A DNA stretch of 64,000 bases from Bacillota bacterium (GCA_023411555.1 JAEYOQ010000008.1:29815-93814); one strand, 5' to 3'. Shown: positions 17,424-27,955, counted from the first letter of the stretch. Numbers and translations are program-made. The notes: generated by a model not told the origin, from the sequence alone.

Positions 17424-19541
17424 TTATTCTATCTTAAATACACTAACTGATTCCTCTAGTACAGTTGCATCGTCACTCAGCTGTTGCACAACATCATTCA
17501 ATCTATGAACCTCTTCCAGCTGTTTGTCTGCAGTGACACTTAGCTGTTCAGCAGCCGCCGCCGTCTCCTCTGCAGTCGCAGAAATACTTTCGATTGCCCT
17601 TAAGGTATCATCCTTAGCATGTTCTATTCCTTCCACACCGTATGCAATTTGATTTAAGTTGTCTGTCAAATTCTCTACATGCTTATTGATATCGGTGAAG
17701 GCGTTTACTGTCTTGACTAAGGCCTCCTCTTGGGATAATACTATACTTTCCGCATATCTGGCCGAATGAACCGTCTTCGTAGTCTGCTCCTCAATTCTTT
17801 GAATTATTTTACCGATCTCCCCAGAAGCAATGAGTGATTGGTCTGCCAGCTTTCTTATCTCTTCCGCTACCACCGAGAAGCCTCTTCCATATTGGCCTGC
17901 CCTGGCTGCTTCAATAGAGGCATTCAAGGAAAGAAGATTGGTCTGTGATGCAATATCATTGATGGTACTAATGATACCTGCTATTGCTGCCGATTCCTTC
18001 GCAAGGCTTTCGATATCGATGATTACGGTTCGGGTCACATCTGTAGTATCCTTCGCCTTATGACTTAGGTCCTCTACAATATCCATCCCGTCGCCTACAA
18101 TATCCTTCGTATTGTTTGCTATCTGTTCGATATCGTGGGTTCTGCCATATAATTCATTAATCTTCTCTGCCAGATCAGCCATCTGATGAAGGCAGTTTTC
18201 CGCATCAACAGCCTGCTGTGATACGCCCTGCTCAATATCGCCAACCGCATCCGATATGTTCTTTGTTGCATTTACCAGTATTGTCGAGCTGTCCGATACA
18301 ACCGAGGCAGATTGGGATACTGTTTTACTAGTACCCGCCATTTTTCGAATTAGCTTCAGCATACCGTCAATTACATCATTAATGCTCTTACTAAGGATGC
18401 TAAACTCATCCTTACGTTTAATCTTCGTATAACAGGTAAGATCACCGGCTTCTGTCTTTTGCAAAACACCATTTATCTTATAAATGGAATCGCTAAATCC
18501 AAAGGCCATATAAGAACCTAAGGCGATTGCAATAATACTTGCTATAATAACTACTATAAGCGTAATATTCTGTACTGCATTGGCTTCTGCCACGATTACC
18601 GATTTCGGAATGATCGCACATAGTAAGCTATTACTGGATTCCAGCTTAGAGTATACAAACAAATACTCTTTATCTAAGACTTTGATATATTCATGTCCTT
18701 CAGCAACCGCTGCATCCTCTAAAGACTTTGCGTAATAGCTCTGCTCGGTGAATTGATAACCCTCTGGCAGCTCACCATGTACAATCTCTCTACCATCTCC
18801 ACTAATAAATGCAGTGATACTGCCTTCCGGAAAGCCGCTTTCCGCTAAGGTATTGTACACATAATCATAGGATACATCAAGAACAATGCATCCGATGGGT
18901 TTTTTACCGGCATTATATAGATACCTAAGATAGCTGATCGCATAGCCTTTATTCGTTGTCATTGATTGCTGATCAAGATAGGGATGAGTACCAATCCATT
19001 GCTCATTAAGGTTACTTTGCACAAAATCGGCACCCTCTCCCTCCGCAATAAAGTTATCATAGATTAGGCGAGTGCTGTTCGTCCCATTTCCGGAGATACC
19101 GGTTCCGTAATTAGACAATAGATAGATGTTTGAGATATATTCCTCCGATAAGATATTGATTGTTACAGAGGATTGTACCTCGCGAAATCGACTCATCTCA
19201 TCCATCTGATTCTTCTTATACTGACCGGAATAATAATTCTTTAATACCTCATCGGAATTCAGTATCTCAGCCTTCGAGGCCACAATCTCAAAGCCAAAAT
19301 CCAGATACTTTGCTATATTGGCCATGTTCGACATCGTTGAGCTTTCATAGCTTTCGATCAACCCCTTCGAGGATCTGGAATACGATAAAACACCCAGAAT
19401 TATTATAAGAAGCACAGGAACTAGGAAGGCTAATATTAATTTGGTCCTGATACTATTCAAACCCTGAAGCAGTTTCATAGAACCCCTCTTCCTATCTTCC
19501 TCTTTCGTTTTCTTGATGAACTTAGTAAAAGATTTCCCCAC
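17424..19541 (-). CDS. Methyl-accepting chemotaxis protein with Cache-type sensor
   Basis: About 705 residues. A short basic cytoplasmic start is followed by TM1 (about residues 34-53), a large extracellular sensor of about 280 residues that reads like a double Cache domain (TNKGYAISYLRYLY, GCIVLDVSYDYVYNTL), TM2, HAMP, and the signalling hairpin with LLSLNASIEAARAG. I favour a GTG start 7 nt after AGGAGG; the longest frame begins at 19583. It sits about 100 bp after iolA on the same strand and could be transcribed with the inositol operon; a role in sensing inositol is only a guess. Confidence 0.9.
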   Translation of the reverse strand: MGKSFTKFIKKTKEEDRKRGSMKLLQGLNSIRTKLILAFLVPVLLIIILGVLSYSRSSKGLIESYESSTMSNMANIAKYLDFGFEIVASKAEILNSDEVLKNYYSGQYKKNQMDEMSRFREVQSSVTINILSEEYISNIYLLSNYGTGISGNGTNSTRLIYDNFIAEGEGADFVQSNLNEQWIGTHPYLDQQSMTTNKGYAISYLRYLYNAGKKPIGCIVLDVSYDYVYNTLAESGFPEGSITAFISGDGREIVHGELPEGYQFTEQSYYAKSLEDAAVAEGHEYIKVLDKEYLFVYSKLESSNSLLCAIIPKSVIVAEANAVQNITLIVVIIASIIAIALGSYMAFGFSDSIYKINGVLQKTEAGDLTCYTKIKRKDEFSILSKSINDVIDGMLKLIRKMAGTSKTVSQSASVVSDSSTILVNATKNISDAVGDIEQGVSQQAVDAENCLHQMADLAEKINELYGRTHDIEQIANNTKDIVGDGMDIVEDLSHKAKDTTDVTRTVIIDIESLAKESAAIAGIISTINDIASQTNLLSLNASIEAARAGQYGRGFSVVAEEIRKLADQSLIASGEIGKIIQRIEEQTTKTVHSARYAESIVLSQEEALVKTVNAFTDINKHVENLTDNLNQIAYGVEGIEHAKDDTLRAIESISATAEETAAAAEQLSVTADKQLEEVHRLNDVVQQLSDDATVLEESVSVFKIE

Positions 19542-19637
19542 AATCATTCCTCCTATGTGCATCCATCGTCCGACTTCGAACACACTTCTCTTTTCGGCTT
19601 TCAGTAGATCCCCACTTTTTCCTTGAAATAACCTCTA

Positions 19638-21143
19638 TTAAATTGTACCGTCCCAGGTAGATACCTTTGTTTTCTTCATTTCTTCTTCATCAAACCATCT
19701 GGTGGTTACACATTTGCTTTCTGTATAGAACCGGATACCATCCTTACCCAGACAGTGGAGGTCTCCAAAGAAGGAATCCTTATGGCCTGAGAAAGGAAAT
19801 ACACCAATCGGAACCGGAATACCTACATTGATACCAACCATACCTCCATCGGTCCTTGCAGCAAATTCTCTTGCATAATAGCCGTTCTGGGTAAAGATTA
19901 CAGAACCGTTTGCAAAGGGATTATTATTCATCAGCTCTAGCCCTTCTTCAAAGCTCTTTACACGCTTGATGCATAATACCGGTCCAAAGATCTCCTGTGA
20001 GCCGACTGTCATCTCTTCTGTTACATCATCAAATATAGTCGGTGCCAGATAGAATCCGTTCTCATAGCCTTCCACAACCGCATTTCTGCCATCCAGTACT
20101 AGCTTAGCCCCTTCGTCGATGCCCTTCTGGATCCAGTTCAAGATGCTTTGCTTATGCTTCTGGTCTACCACAGGTCCCAGTGTAGATGTCTTATCATAGG
20201 CCGGTCCCAGCTTTAAATCCTTAGCCAGCTCTACAAGCTTTGCTACCAGTTCATCTGCTATCTCTTCCTCAGCTACAACCACCGGTAATGCCATACAACG
20301 CTCACCTGCACAGCCAAAAGCGGAATTGATGATTCCTGCTGCTGTACGATCGATGGGTGCATCCTTTAGTACAAGGGCATGGTTCTTTGCCTCACATAAG
20401 GCCTGAACTCTCTTGCCATGGGCCGCTGCTACACTATAGATATGCTTTCCTACTGAAGTTGAGCCTACAAAAGAAATTCCTTTTATATCCGGGTGGGTTA
20501 AAAAGATTTCCGCTTCATTACGACTACAGGTTATGATATTAAGAACTCCGTCCGGGAGTCCTGCTTCTTGGTATAGCTCAGCAAAGCGTAGTGCTGTTCT
20601 TGGTGTGGAGCTGGAAACCTTCAAAACTATGGTATTACCAGCGGCAATACACATAGGTGCCATCCAGCCCATCGGTATCATTGCAGGAAAGTTAAAAGGA
20701 ACGATGCCCGCAAAAACTCCGATGGATTCACGATATAGTACCGTATCAAAACCGCTGGAAGCGTTCATCATAGCTTCTCCGAGAATTAGACTGGGGGCTG
20801 AGCAAGCCAACTCCGTTCCTTCCTTCGCCTTAAGAACATCTCCTGCTGCCTCGTCCCATACCTTACCATGCTCCTGAGCTACCAGATAAGTGAGTTCCTC
20901 CATATGCTCATCAATCAGATTACGGAGCTTATATAATACCTGAACACGTTTAGCAATCGGCACCTTAGACCAGCTTTGGTAAGCCTTCTTTGCAATCTGA
21001 ATAACCTCCTCTGTCTCCTCTGCGGTACAACAGGGAACCTGAGCAGTCACCTCACCGGTACTCGGATTGTAAACATCATTGTACTTTTCTGTTTTTGATT
21101 CTACGAACTTGCCGCCTGCATAATATTTTAGCTTTTCCATCAT
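19638..21143 (-). CDS. iolA: Methylmalonate-semialdehyde dehydrogenase (acylating)
   Basis: Converts malonate semialdehyde, the last iol intermediate, to acetyl-CoA and CO2 with NAD and CoA. The 501-residue length fits. The catalytic Cys is residue 283 in FGCAGERCMA; GSTSVGKHIY is part of the NAD site. The unusual EAKNHALVL near residue 251 is typical of MMSDH rather than other aldehyde dehydrogenases. It is the last iol gene in the cluster and starts 122 bp after iolE. RBS AAAGGA precedes two adjacent ATG codons. Confidence 0.95.
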   Translation of the reverse strand: MMEKLKYYAGGKFVESKTEKYNDVYNPSTGEVTAQVPCCTAEETEEVIQIAKKAYQSWSKVPIAKRVQVLYKLRNLIDEHMEELTYLVAQEHGKVWDEAAGDVLKAKEGTELACSAPSLILGEAMMNASSGFDTVLYRESIGVFAGIVPFNFPAMIPMGWMAPMCIAAGNTIVLKVSSSTPRTALRFAELYQEAGLPDGVLNIITCSRNEAEIFLTHPDIKGISFVGSTSVGKHIYSVAAAHGKRVQALCEAKNHALVLKDAPIDRTAAGIINSAFGCAGERCMALPVVVAEEEIADELVAKLVELAKDLKLGPAYDKTSTLGPVVDQKHKQSILNWIQKGIDEGAKLVLDGRNAVVEGYENGFYLAPTIFDDVTEEMTVGSQEIFGPVLCIKRVKSFEEGLELMNNNPFANGSVIFTQNGYYAREFAARTDGGMVGINVGIPVPIGVFPFSGHKDSFFGDLHCLGKDGIRFYTESKCVTTRWFDEEEMKKTKVSTWDGTI

Positions 21144-21265
21144 CTCATCCTTTCATAGTCTCTAATCATAAATCCTCCCAGAGCAGTGTATCATATACTT
21201 CGTTCTACATTCATAGCTCTGCCATCGTAGCGATACAATACACTGCCTGAGTTCCTTCATCTTGA

Positions 21266-22162
21266 TTAGATATTAATCATCGTTCTGATATATTCTCTTG
21301 CCTTTTTCGCATATACGAAGGGATTTGCTTTCGCCGGATCCTGTTCTGCCTCAACTAAAAGCCAACCCTCATAGCCGCTGCGCTCCAACTCTTCGAATAC
21401 AGATTTGAAATCCACACAGCCGTCTCCTGGTACTGTAAAGGTACCTTCCCTCACCGATTTGAGGAAGGACCATCTTCCTTCGGTTGCTTTCTTAAGGACG
21501 TCGGGTCTGACATCCTTCAGATGAACATGACCAATTCGATTCGGATATTTCTTCAATATGTGAAGCGGGTTCTCTCCAGAGAAGGTAAAATGTCCTGTAT
21601 CATAGCAGAGGAATACATAATTCTCATCGGTATTATCCATAAGCTTCTCTGTCTCTGCAATCGTCTGAACACCGGTACCCATATGGTGATGAAAGCACAG
21701 CTTGAAGCCACGGTCACGAGCAAGCTTTCCAAGCTTATTTAGCCCATCACATAATCTGGTCCAGTCCTCTGTCGTAAAATTCACCTTATTATCAAAGATG
21801 GATAATTCTTCATTTCCCTGAACGGAATAGCTTTGTTCTGAGACATTAATTCGGTTTGCTCCAACTGCCTCCAGATAATCCAGTTCCTTGATGAATTCCT
21901 TTTCTGTCTCCTCATAAGGTCTTGTAACCAGGAAGGATGAAAACCATTTACTTGCTATGCGCATTCCTCTGACTTCCAGAGCTTCTTTTAAAACCTTAGT
22001 ATCCTTAGGATACTTGTTGCCAACCTCACAGCCGGTAAAACCAGCAAGTGCCATCTCGCTGATACATTGCTCAAAGGTATTCTCTCCTCCAAGAGCAGGC
22101 ATGTCGTCATTGGTCCAACCGATCGGTGCTATTCCGAGTTTAATCTTATCCTTATTAAGCAT
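21266..22162 (-). CDS. iolE: 2-keto-myo-inositol (inosose) dehydratase
   Basis: Dehydrates scyllo-inosose to the 1,2-dione used by IolD. The xylose-isomerase-like TIM barrel of about 298 residues begins with KLGIAPIGWTNDDMPALGG, a hallmark of IolE; metal-binding residues lie in LCFHHHMGT, LCYDTGH, GHVHLKDV and LVEAEQDP. I prefer the ATG of MLNKDK, 9 nt after GGAGG; an ATG two codons earlier is only 3 nt from it. It is transcribed between iolD and iolA. Confidence 0.95.
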   Translation of the reverse strand: MLNKDKIKLGIAPIGWTNDDMPALGGENTFEQCISEMALAGFTGCEVGNKYPKDTKVLKEALEVRGMRIASKWFSSFLVTRPYEETEKEFIKELDYLEAVGANRINVSEQSYSVQGNEELSIFDNKVNFTTEDWTRLCDGLNKLGKLARDRGFKLCFHHHMGTGVQTIAETEKLMDNTDENYVFLCYDTGHFTFSGENPLHILKKYPNRIGHVHLKDVRPDVLKKATEGRWSFLKSVREGTFTVPGDGCVDFKSVFEELERSGYEGWLLVEAEQDPAKANPFVYAKKAREYIRTMINI

Positions 22163-22254
22163 CTTCATTATCCTCCATAATCTATTTATGTAAGCTGATG
22201 TACAAGCTTTCTTTCGTAAAATGTTTGCTTCACAGACCTAGTATGAAGCATGTA

Positions 22255-24186
22255 TTAATACTTTCTGGCATTCTTTAGATGGTCTCTTCTGTCGTTATAG
22301 GCTTCTTTGATCTTGGGATTGGTATCACTGTCACCTATACCGACATGCCACCATGACTCATAGCCATCGGTCATTGACTTGGGAAGCACCTTCATATCAA
22401 TCAGTACGCTATTATTTGTCTCCTTTGCATCAATAAGAGCCTTTCTCAACTCCTCCTTTGTCTTAACAGAGTAGGTAGTCAATCCATAGCCCTTTCCGAT
22501 CATGGCAAAATCGGTTACAATCAGACCACCGTCCTGTTTACCGGAGGTTTCGTTCCTATAACGGAAGGTAGTTGCCAGACTTCCGATTCCTTTCCCCATC
22601 TGGAGATTGTTGATACAGCCAAATCCACAATTATCAAAGAGTAATATGGTTATTTTCTTATTCTCCTGAAGTGCAGTAGTAAGCTCGGAGTGCATCATCA
22701 TAAAGGAGCCGTCTCCTACCATGGAATAGCAGGCACGTGAAGGCTCTGCAAGCTTCGCTCCAAGAGTTGCCGCAATCTCATAACCCATGCAGGAATAAGC
22801 GTACTCCATATGATAAGCATCCTTGGTGTCCGTGGTCCACATTCTCTGAAGGTCTCCCGGAAGACTGCCGGAAGCACCAACAATGATTGCATCCTCCTCA
22901 ATCACTTCTCGGATAATACCAATGGCCTCTGTCTGTGTAAGTACTCCACCGGTCGCCTTGATAAATTCCTCCTCAATGCCCTCTTCCTTTGCCTTAATAA
23001 GGGACTGATAACCACTGGTGTAGGTGTTGCCGGTTAAAACTGTCATCTCCCGGTCCCAATACTCCTTCGCATCGGATATCTCATTCTGATAGGAGGAGTG
23101 ATAAGCAGCCTTCTCCAGTTCTAGGGTTAACTCTTCGATTCCTCTCTTTGCATCTGCAACAATCGAATATCCATCCAGCTTCTGTGCATGATAGCTTGAT
23201 ACATTCAACAGAACAAAATCTACCTCAGGATTACGGAACAGCTCCTTGGAACCAGTAGTAAAATCCGTCAGTCTTGTTCCAATTCCGATCACAACATCGG
23301 CTCCGGCTGCCAAGATATTCGCTGAATAATTACCGGTTACTCCGACTCCACCAAGGTTTAGAGGATGAGAAGAGGCTATAGCACTCTTACCGGACTGTGT
23401 CTCCCCAAAGGGAATGTTGAATTTCTCACAAAACTCTGCAACTCTCTCCCCTGCTTCGGAATATCTGACACCGCCGCCTATGATAACAAAGGGCTTTTTC
23501 TTCTGACTGATCAGCTTGACCGCCTCTGATATCTCCTCTTCCTCTGGTCTGCGTCTATGTATTCTATGTACTCTTTTCTCGAAGAAGTAATCGGGATATT
23601 CATAGGCTTCTCCCTGAACATCCTGAGGAAGGCTGATGCATACGCCGCCTGCCAGCTCCGGATCTGTAAGAACTCTCATCGCATTCAGTAAAGCCGTCAT
23701 CAGCTGTTCCGGACGATATACCCGATCCCAGTATCTTGAGACCGGACGAAAAGCATCACTTGTTGTGATGGAAGCATCGTGGAACTGCTCAATCTGCTGA
23801 AGTACCGGATCCGGCTGTCTAGTAGCAAAGGTATCACCGGTAAAGACCAGAAGTGGTACATTGTTTGCGGTAGCATCAGCTACTGCGGTTACCATATTAG
23901 CTGCACCCGGTCCAATCGACGAGGCACAGGCAATGATCCTTCTTCGGTTACTCTGTTTTGCAAAGCCGGCAGCAACATGTGCCATACCCTGCTCATTTCT
24001 ACCCTGATACACTTTTAGTTCATAGGGATTTTCCTCCAGTGCCTGACCTAATCCACAGACGATGCCATGTCCGAAGATGGTGAAGATACCATCTACAAAC
24101 TTCTCCGTCTTTCCATCCAGGCTTACGTATTGATTATCCAAAAACTTTACTATAGCTTGCCCAACCGTCATCTTCATAGAACCCAT
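22255..24186 (-). CDS. iolD: Trihydroxycyclohexane-1,2-dione hydrolase
   Basis: Opens the ring of the dione to give 5-deoxy-glucuronate, using thiamine diphosphate. The 643-residue protein has the three-domain layout of acetolactate-synthase relatives: N-terminal Pyr domain with FGHGIVCGLGQAL, middle domain with IGIGTRLTDF, and C-terminal PP domain with MVGDGSFMMMHSEL as the Mg/ThDP motif. The start is supported by AAGGAGG 5-6 nt upstream. It follows iolB by 11 bp. Confidence 0.96.
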   Translation of the reverse strand: MGSMKMTVGQAIVKFLDNQYVSLDGKTEKFVDGIFTIFGHGIVCGLGQALEENPYELKVYQGRNEQGMAHVAAGFAKQSNRRRIIACASSIGPGAANMVTAVADATANNVPLLVFTGDTFATRQPDPVLQQIEQFHDASITTSDAFRPVSRYWDRVYRPEQLMTALLNAMRVLTDPELAGGVCISLPQDVQGEAYEYPDYFFEKRVHRIHRRRPEEEEISEAVKLISQKKKPFVIIGGGVRYSEAGERVAEFCEKFNIPFGETQSGKSAIASSHPLNLGGVGVTGNYSANILAAGADVVIGIGTRLTDFTTGSKELFRNPEVDFVLLNVSSYHAQKLDGYSIVADAKRGIEELTLELEKAAYHSSYQNEISDAKEYWDREMTVLTGNTYTSGYQSLIKAKEEGIEEEFIKATGGVLTQTEAIGIIREVIEEDAIIVGASGSLPGDLQRMWTTDTKDAYHMEYAYSCMGYEIAATLGAKLAEPSRACYSMVGDGSFMMMHSELTTALQENKKITILLFDNCGFGCINNLQMGKGIGSLATTFRYRNETSGKQDGGLIVTDFAMIGKGYGLTTYSVKTKEELRKALIDAKETNNSVLIDMKVLPKSMTDGYESWWHVGIGDSDTNPKIKEAYNDRRDHLKNARKY

Positions 24187-24197
24187 ATGCTCCTCCT

Positions 24198-24962
24198 TTA
24201 CTCATTTAAAAGCCATTCATGTGCCGGATCATTATCCCGTGTAGTCCAGGGATTATTCTCCAGATGTCGTATCATCCAACAATAATACATGTTATATCCG
24301 GGGGCTGAAACCTGCGGATGAGTTAAGCCTCCCTTAATTGCTGCCGCACAGCCATCTGTTACCTTATAAGCCGTATCACCGATAAAACATGCGCCGAAGC
24401 CCTGAGGTTTATCGAATTTGTAATAATACACCTCCGGTTGATCATGACTGTGAGGGATATAGCTGGACCATCTACCAGCCTTTGTAATTACCTCACCGAG
24501 TACCATATTAGAATATGGTGCCGTCTTATAATCAAAAATAGTAAGTACCTCACGCTTTGCAGTGCCCTCCCATTGATCGGCACCCATTAATTCTATCTTG
24601 CGATCCTCCGGTTCATAGAAACGGCCGGCAAAGCTTCTTTCATTATAAGTAGATTGAACCAATAGCTCCGTATCCATCTTTGGATACACAGCAACCTTCG
24701 TATTTCTACATACATGAAGACAATAAGGAGCCTGGGTAAATACGCTCTCACGGCTAGCTCTGTCAATTCTTGATTCCCAGTGAAATTCTACAGAACCTCC
24801 AAGCAATAAAAATGCTGTTTCCTTATCCTCCTCACAAAACACATAGGTCTTTCCCTTTTTCAATTGATATACTGTAATATCCATCAGCATATCCTTATTG
24901 AACCCGTCAACTCTGGATACTACTTTTTTTCCTTCCGCATTAAAAGCCAGATAATTTAACAT
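24198..24962 (-). CDS. iolB: 5-deoxy-glucuronate isomerase
   Basis: Isomerises 5-deoxy-glucuronate to 2-deoxy-5-keto-gluconate. A 254-residue bicupin; metal ligands are likely in YIPHSHDQPEVYYYKFD (His, His, Glu), and the C-terminal PQVSAPGYNMYYCWMIRH is typical of IolB. It is located between iolC and iolD, with 26 bp to iolC. Confidence 0.95.
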   Translation of the reverse strand: MLNYLAFNAEGKKVVSRVDGFNKDMLMDITVYQLKKGKTYVFCEEDKETAFLLLGGSVEFHWESRIDRASRESVFTQAPYCLHVCRNTKVAVYPKMDTELLVQSTYNERSFAGRFYEPEDRKIELMGADQWEGTAKREVLTIFDYKTAPYSNMVLGEVITKAGRWSSYIPHSHDQPEVYYYKFDKPQGFGACFIGDTAYKVTDGCAAAIKGGLTHPQVSAPGYNMYYCWMIRHLENNPWTTRDNDPAHEWLLNE

Positions 24963-24988
24963 GATTACCCCCGTTATCTAATAAAATA

Positions 24989-26017
24989 TCAATTCTCTTC
25001 ACACATCATAGCAACTGTATCACCGTACTTCTCTTTGCTTTCCTTAATGAAGTCTTTAATCATATCTACTGATGGCATATCCTCAGAGCATGCATGACTG
25101 GCAACTAACAAGGCTGCCGAAGCACTTCCGAACTCCAGACAGTCGATGATTTCCCAACCCTCGAACAGACCATAGAGAAAGGCAGATGCATATCCGTCTC
25201 CGCCTCCAAAGGATTTGAGTAGCTTCACCGGAAATGGCTTAATTCCGTAATGTTTGCCATCCTTGGTATAAGCAGTGGATCCCTCTTTACCATGCTTAAT
25301 TACGACTATTTTAGCTCCCTGTCTATGCCAATATGCTGCTGTCTCTTTATCTGTCTCATAAGGTGCAACCAATCTCTGAGTTAGATCATACTCTTCTCTG
25401 GAACCAAGAATAATATCACTATTCGATGCTACTATGGAATAATAGATTGCAATCTCATCCTCATTCTTCCAATTATAAGGGCGGTAATCAATATCAAAGA
25501 TAATACCCGTATTATGCTTTTTCGCTAGCTGCATCGCCTTCAAAGCAGCCTCTCTGCTAGGACTTTCTGCCAATGCGGTTCCTGAGATCAAGATTGCTTT
25601 TGCATTCTTGATATATTCCTCATCCACGTCAGCTGTCTCTAACTTAAGATCCGCAGCCTCATTGCGATACATCAGTATGCTGCTCTGTGTCTCACTTAGT
25701 ATCTCAGTAAAGGTCAATCCAAGCTTCTCACCATTCTTGCATCTACTGATGTGTGAAGTATCGATACCTTCCTTGGCAAAATAATTTGTTACAAAATCTC
25801 CAAACTGATCCTTGGACACCTTCGCGATAAAGCCAACCTTTCTTCCCAGCCTCGCCATACCTACTGCAATATTGGCAGGTGAACCACCAAGATATTTCTT
25901 GAAGGTAGTGCTCTCTGCAAGTGGTTTGTAGTAATCCACCGGATTAAAATCGATTGCTATTCTACCGATGAGTACTAAGTCAAAGGGTCTATCCTTAGCA
26001 AATTCTATGTATCCCAT
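24989..26017 (-). CDS. iolC: 5-dehydro-2-deoxygluconokinase
   Basis: Phosphorylates 2-deoxy-5-keto-gluconate with ATP. A 342-residue PfkB/ribokinase-family protein: GGSPANIAVGMARLG near residue 45 is the substrate-side signature, and GGGDGYASAFLYG near residue 275 holds the catalytic Asp and anion hole. It follows iolJ by 6 bp, which implies tight co-expression. Confidence 0.95.
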   Translation of the reverse strand: MGYIEFAKDRPFDLVLIGRIAIDFNPVDYYKPLAESTTFKKYLGGSPANIAVGMARLGRKVGFIAKVSKDQFGDFVTNYFAKEGIDTSHISRCKNGEKLGLTFTEILSETQSSILMYRNEAADLKLETADVDEEYIKNAKAILISGTALAESPSREAALKAMQLAKKHNTGIIFDIDYRPYNWKNEDEIAIYYSIVASNSDIILGSREEYDLTQRLVAPYETDKETAAYWHRQGAKIVVIKHGKEGSTAYTKDGKHYGIKPFPVKLLKSFGGGDGYASAFLYGLFEGWEIIDCLEFGSASAALLVASHACSEDMPSVDMIKDFIKESKEKYGDTVAMMCEEN

Positions 26018-26023
26018 AATATA

Positions 26024-26872
26024 TTACCTCCATGCTCTGTCCTTGCTCTGAAATATGTTAATATGTTCGACTACATTTCTTTTCATTCCTTCTACCATAG
26101 AAGCACTCAGGGAAAAATAATCCCTTTTATCCTCACTGCAGTACTGCCTTGCCGAGGTCTCCACAGATAAAAAATTAGCGGTAGCGATGTTAATTTTTCG
26201 AATTCCGAGACGGATACACCTTCTAAAATCCTCCGCGCTGATGCCTGAACCTCCATGTAGCACCAAAGGCACCGGAACGATTTTCTTCGTTTCCTCAAGT
26301 ACCTCAAATTTAAGATTAGGTTCCTCTTTATATAACCCATGGGCATTACCGATTGACAATGCGATTGCATCCACCCCTGTATGCTCATACAATAGCTTCA
26401 CTTCTCCAGGATCGGAAAGATACATCGTGTGATCAACAGAGCCATCCTCACTGCCTCCTAATTGCCCAACCTCTGCTTCCACACTTGCACCGTAACGATC
26501 TGCAAGCTTCTTTACTTCCTTAACCAGTTCGATATTCTGGTCAATGGGAAGATGCGAGGCATCGATCATAACAGAGGTGAAGCCAAGCTCCAATGCCTCA
26601 TGGATGGCCTTTACATCCAAGCCATGATCAAAATGAACCGCTACAGGGACGCTGGCTTTTCTTGCAGCCGCCAACATCATCGGACCTAACATATGCAGCG
26701 GAGAATAAGGTAATCGTACCTGAGCTACCTGTAAGATGATCGGTGAAGAGCATTCTTCTGCTGCCTGAATCGCTCCCATTACCATCTCCATATTAGCTAC
26801 ACTGAAGGCACCAACTCCGTAATCCTCCCTATCTGCTCGTGATAAAATATTACTCAAACTAACTAGTGACAT
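26024..26872 (-). CDS. iolJ: 6-phospho-5-dehydro-2-deoxygluconate aldolase
   Basis: Cleaves the phosphorylated keto-acid into dihydroxyacetone phosphate and malonate semialdehyde. A 282-residue class II aldolase with Zn ligands in VAVHFDHG and VLHGGSG, and the GNAHGLYKEEPNL segment also found in fructose-bisphosphate aldolases; the iol context gives the assignment. It is the first gene of the operon; its promoter lies at 26939-26967, after the iolR terminator. Confidence 0.92.
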   Translation of the reverse strand: MSLVSLSNILSRADREDYGVGAFSVANMEMVMGAIQAAEECSSPIILQVAQVRLPYSPLHMLGPMMLAAARKASVPVAVHFDHGLDVKAIHEALELGFTSVMIDASHLPIDQNIELVKEVKKLADRYGASVEAEVGQLGGSEDGSVDHTMYLSDPGEVKLLYEHTGVDAIALSIGNAHGLYKEEPNLKFEVLEETKKIVPVPLVLHGGSGISAEDFRRCIRLGIRKINIATANFLSVETSARQYCSEDKRDYFSLSASMVEGMKRNVVEHINIFQSKDRAWR

Positions 26873-26938
26873 TCGTAAAATTATCCTTCCTTCTTATTAA
26901 TCAGAGAATTATCAATAACTTACTAATCTTTTAACAAT

Positions 26939-26967
26939 AATCTACCACATATGCACTAGTTAGTCAA
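26939..26967 (-). promoter_or_regulatory. Promoter of the iolJCBDEA operon
   Basis: On the minus strand TTGACT and TAGATT are 17 bp apart, 67-95 bp before the iolJ ATG and just after the iolR terminator. The operon can thus be transcribed separately from iolR. Confidence 0.5.
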
Positions 26968-26979
26968 TTATAATTACAC

Positions 26980-27065
26980 AAAAACTCCCCAGATTAATAC
27001 TTGATTCCTAAAATATCTGTAAAGCTGATATTTTTGGATATCCATCAATTACTAACCCAGGGAGT
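26980..27065 (-). terminator. Long terminator after iolR
   Basis: Imperfect outer arms (26984-26989 with 27060-27065, continued by similar pairing inward) and an inner AAAATATC/GATATTTT stem (27010-27017 with 27027-27034) fold into one long hairpin. On the minus strand it ends in GGGGAGTTTTTG. It lies between iolR and iolJ and may allow partial read-through. Confidence 0.6.
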
Positions 27066-27120
27066 GTACCTAATTCCTATTCATCATAATCAGTATAATA
27101 AATCAACCATTCTTTAGGCT

Positions 27121-27897
27121 TCAATCCTTTGATAGTGGTACAACAATCACTTCCACATTATTCTTCTCCAGCATAGAAAGCAGTGTCTGATCGACATTCT
27201 CATCGACGATTACCGTCTCCATCTCAGGTAGCTTAGCATAGGTGAGCATTCCACTCTCACCATATTTCGAGGAGTCGATCATCAGTATCTTCTGATGACT
27301 GCCGGCAATTGCTGCCTTCTTAATCTCATACTCCAGCGGTGATGAATTCGTTACCATACCGCTATGAGTGATACCGGAAGAAGCCATGAAAGCCTTGTTA
27401 ATATTATACTTTTCCAGAGCACGAACCGTATCAGCAGAAGCAAAAGAATTGGTCTTTCTTTCAAGAGTACCTGGCAGACAGATAAGATTAATATTCGGGA
27501 TCGGGATTGCACGGTTTATCACGTTCAGGCTATGGGTAATTACAGTCACCGAGTTGCACTCCCTCATATAATCAACCATATACATAGTTGTAGTTCCTGA
27601 GTCGATAAAGATAATATCTCCATCCTCAACTAGCTTTGCAGCAGCCATGCCACAAGCGATTTTTCCCTGAATATTCTTAGACTGTCTCTCTTCAAATGGG
27701 ACTAAATTCTCTTTCTGATTACTGCAGACACCTCCGTACACCTTACGAATAGCTCCCTTGCTCACCAGTTGAGCAACATCCAGGCGAACCGTATTCATAG
27801 ATATATTAAATTTACTACGTAATTCCTCCATGGATACCAAATCATGTTCCATGATATATTGCTCCATCTGCTTGATCCGAATTGATTTCATTCCCAT
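27121..27897 (-). CDS. iolR: DeoR-family repressor of the iol genes
   Basis: A 258-residue DeoR regulator: winged HTH at the N-terminus (SMEELRSKFNISMNTVRLDV, about residues 18-37) and a sugar-phosphate-binding C-terminal domain with DGDIIFIDSGTTT. In Bacillus, IolR is released by the phosphorylated keto-acid made by IolC; the same is inferred here. It is divergent from iolG. GGAGG lies 6 nt before the ATG. Confidence 0.9.
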   Translation of the reverse strand: MGMKSIRIKQMEQYIMEHDLVSMEELRSKFNISMNTVRLDVAQLVSKGAIRKVYGGVCSNQKENLVPFEERQSKNIQGKIACGMAAAKLVEDGDIIFIDSGTTTMYMVDYMRECNSVTVITHSLNVINRAIPIPNINLICLPGTLERKTNSFASADTVRALEKYNINKAFMASSGITHSGMVTNSSPLEYEIKKAAIAGSHQKILMIDSSKYGESGMLTYAKLPEMETVIVDENVDQTLLSMLEKNNVEVIVVPLSKD

Positions 27898-27955
27898 TTA
27901 GTACCTCCATATATTGCATCAACTACATATATATTACCATACTGGGGCAATAAAT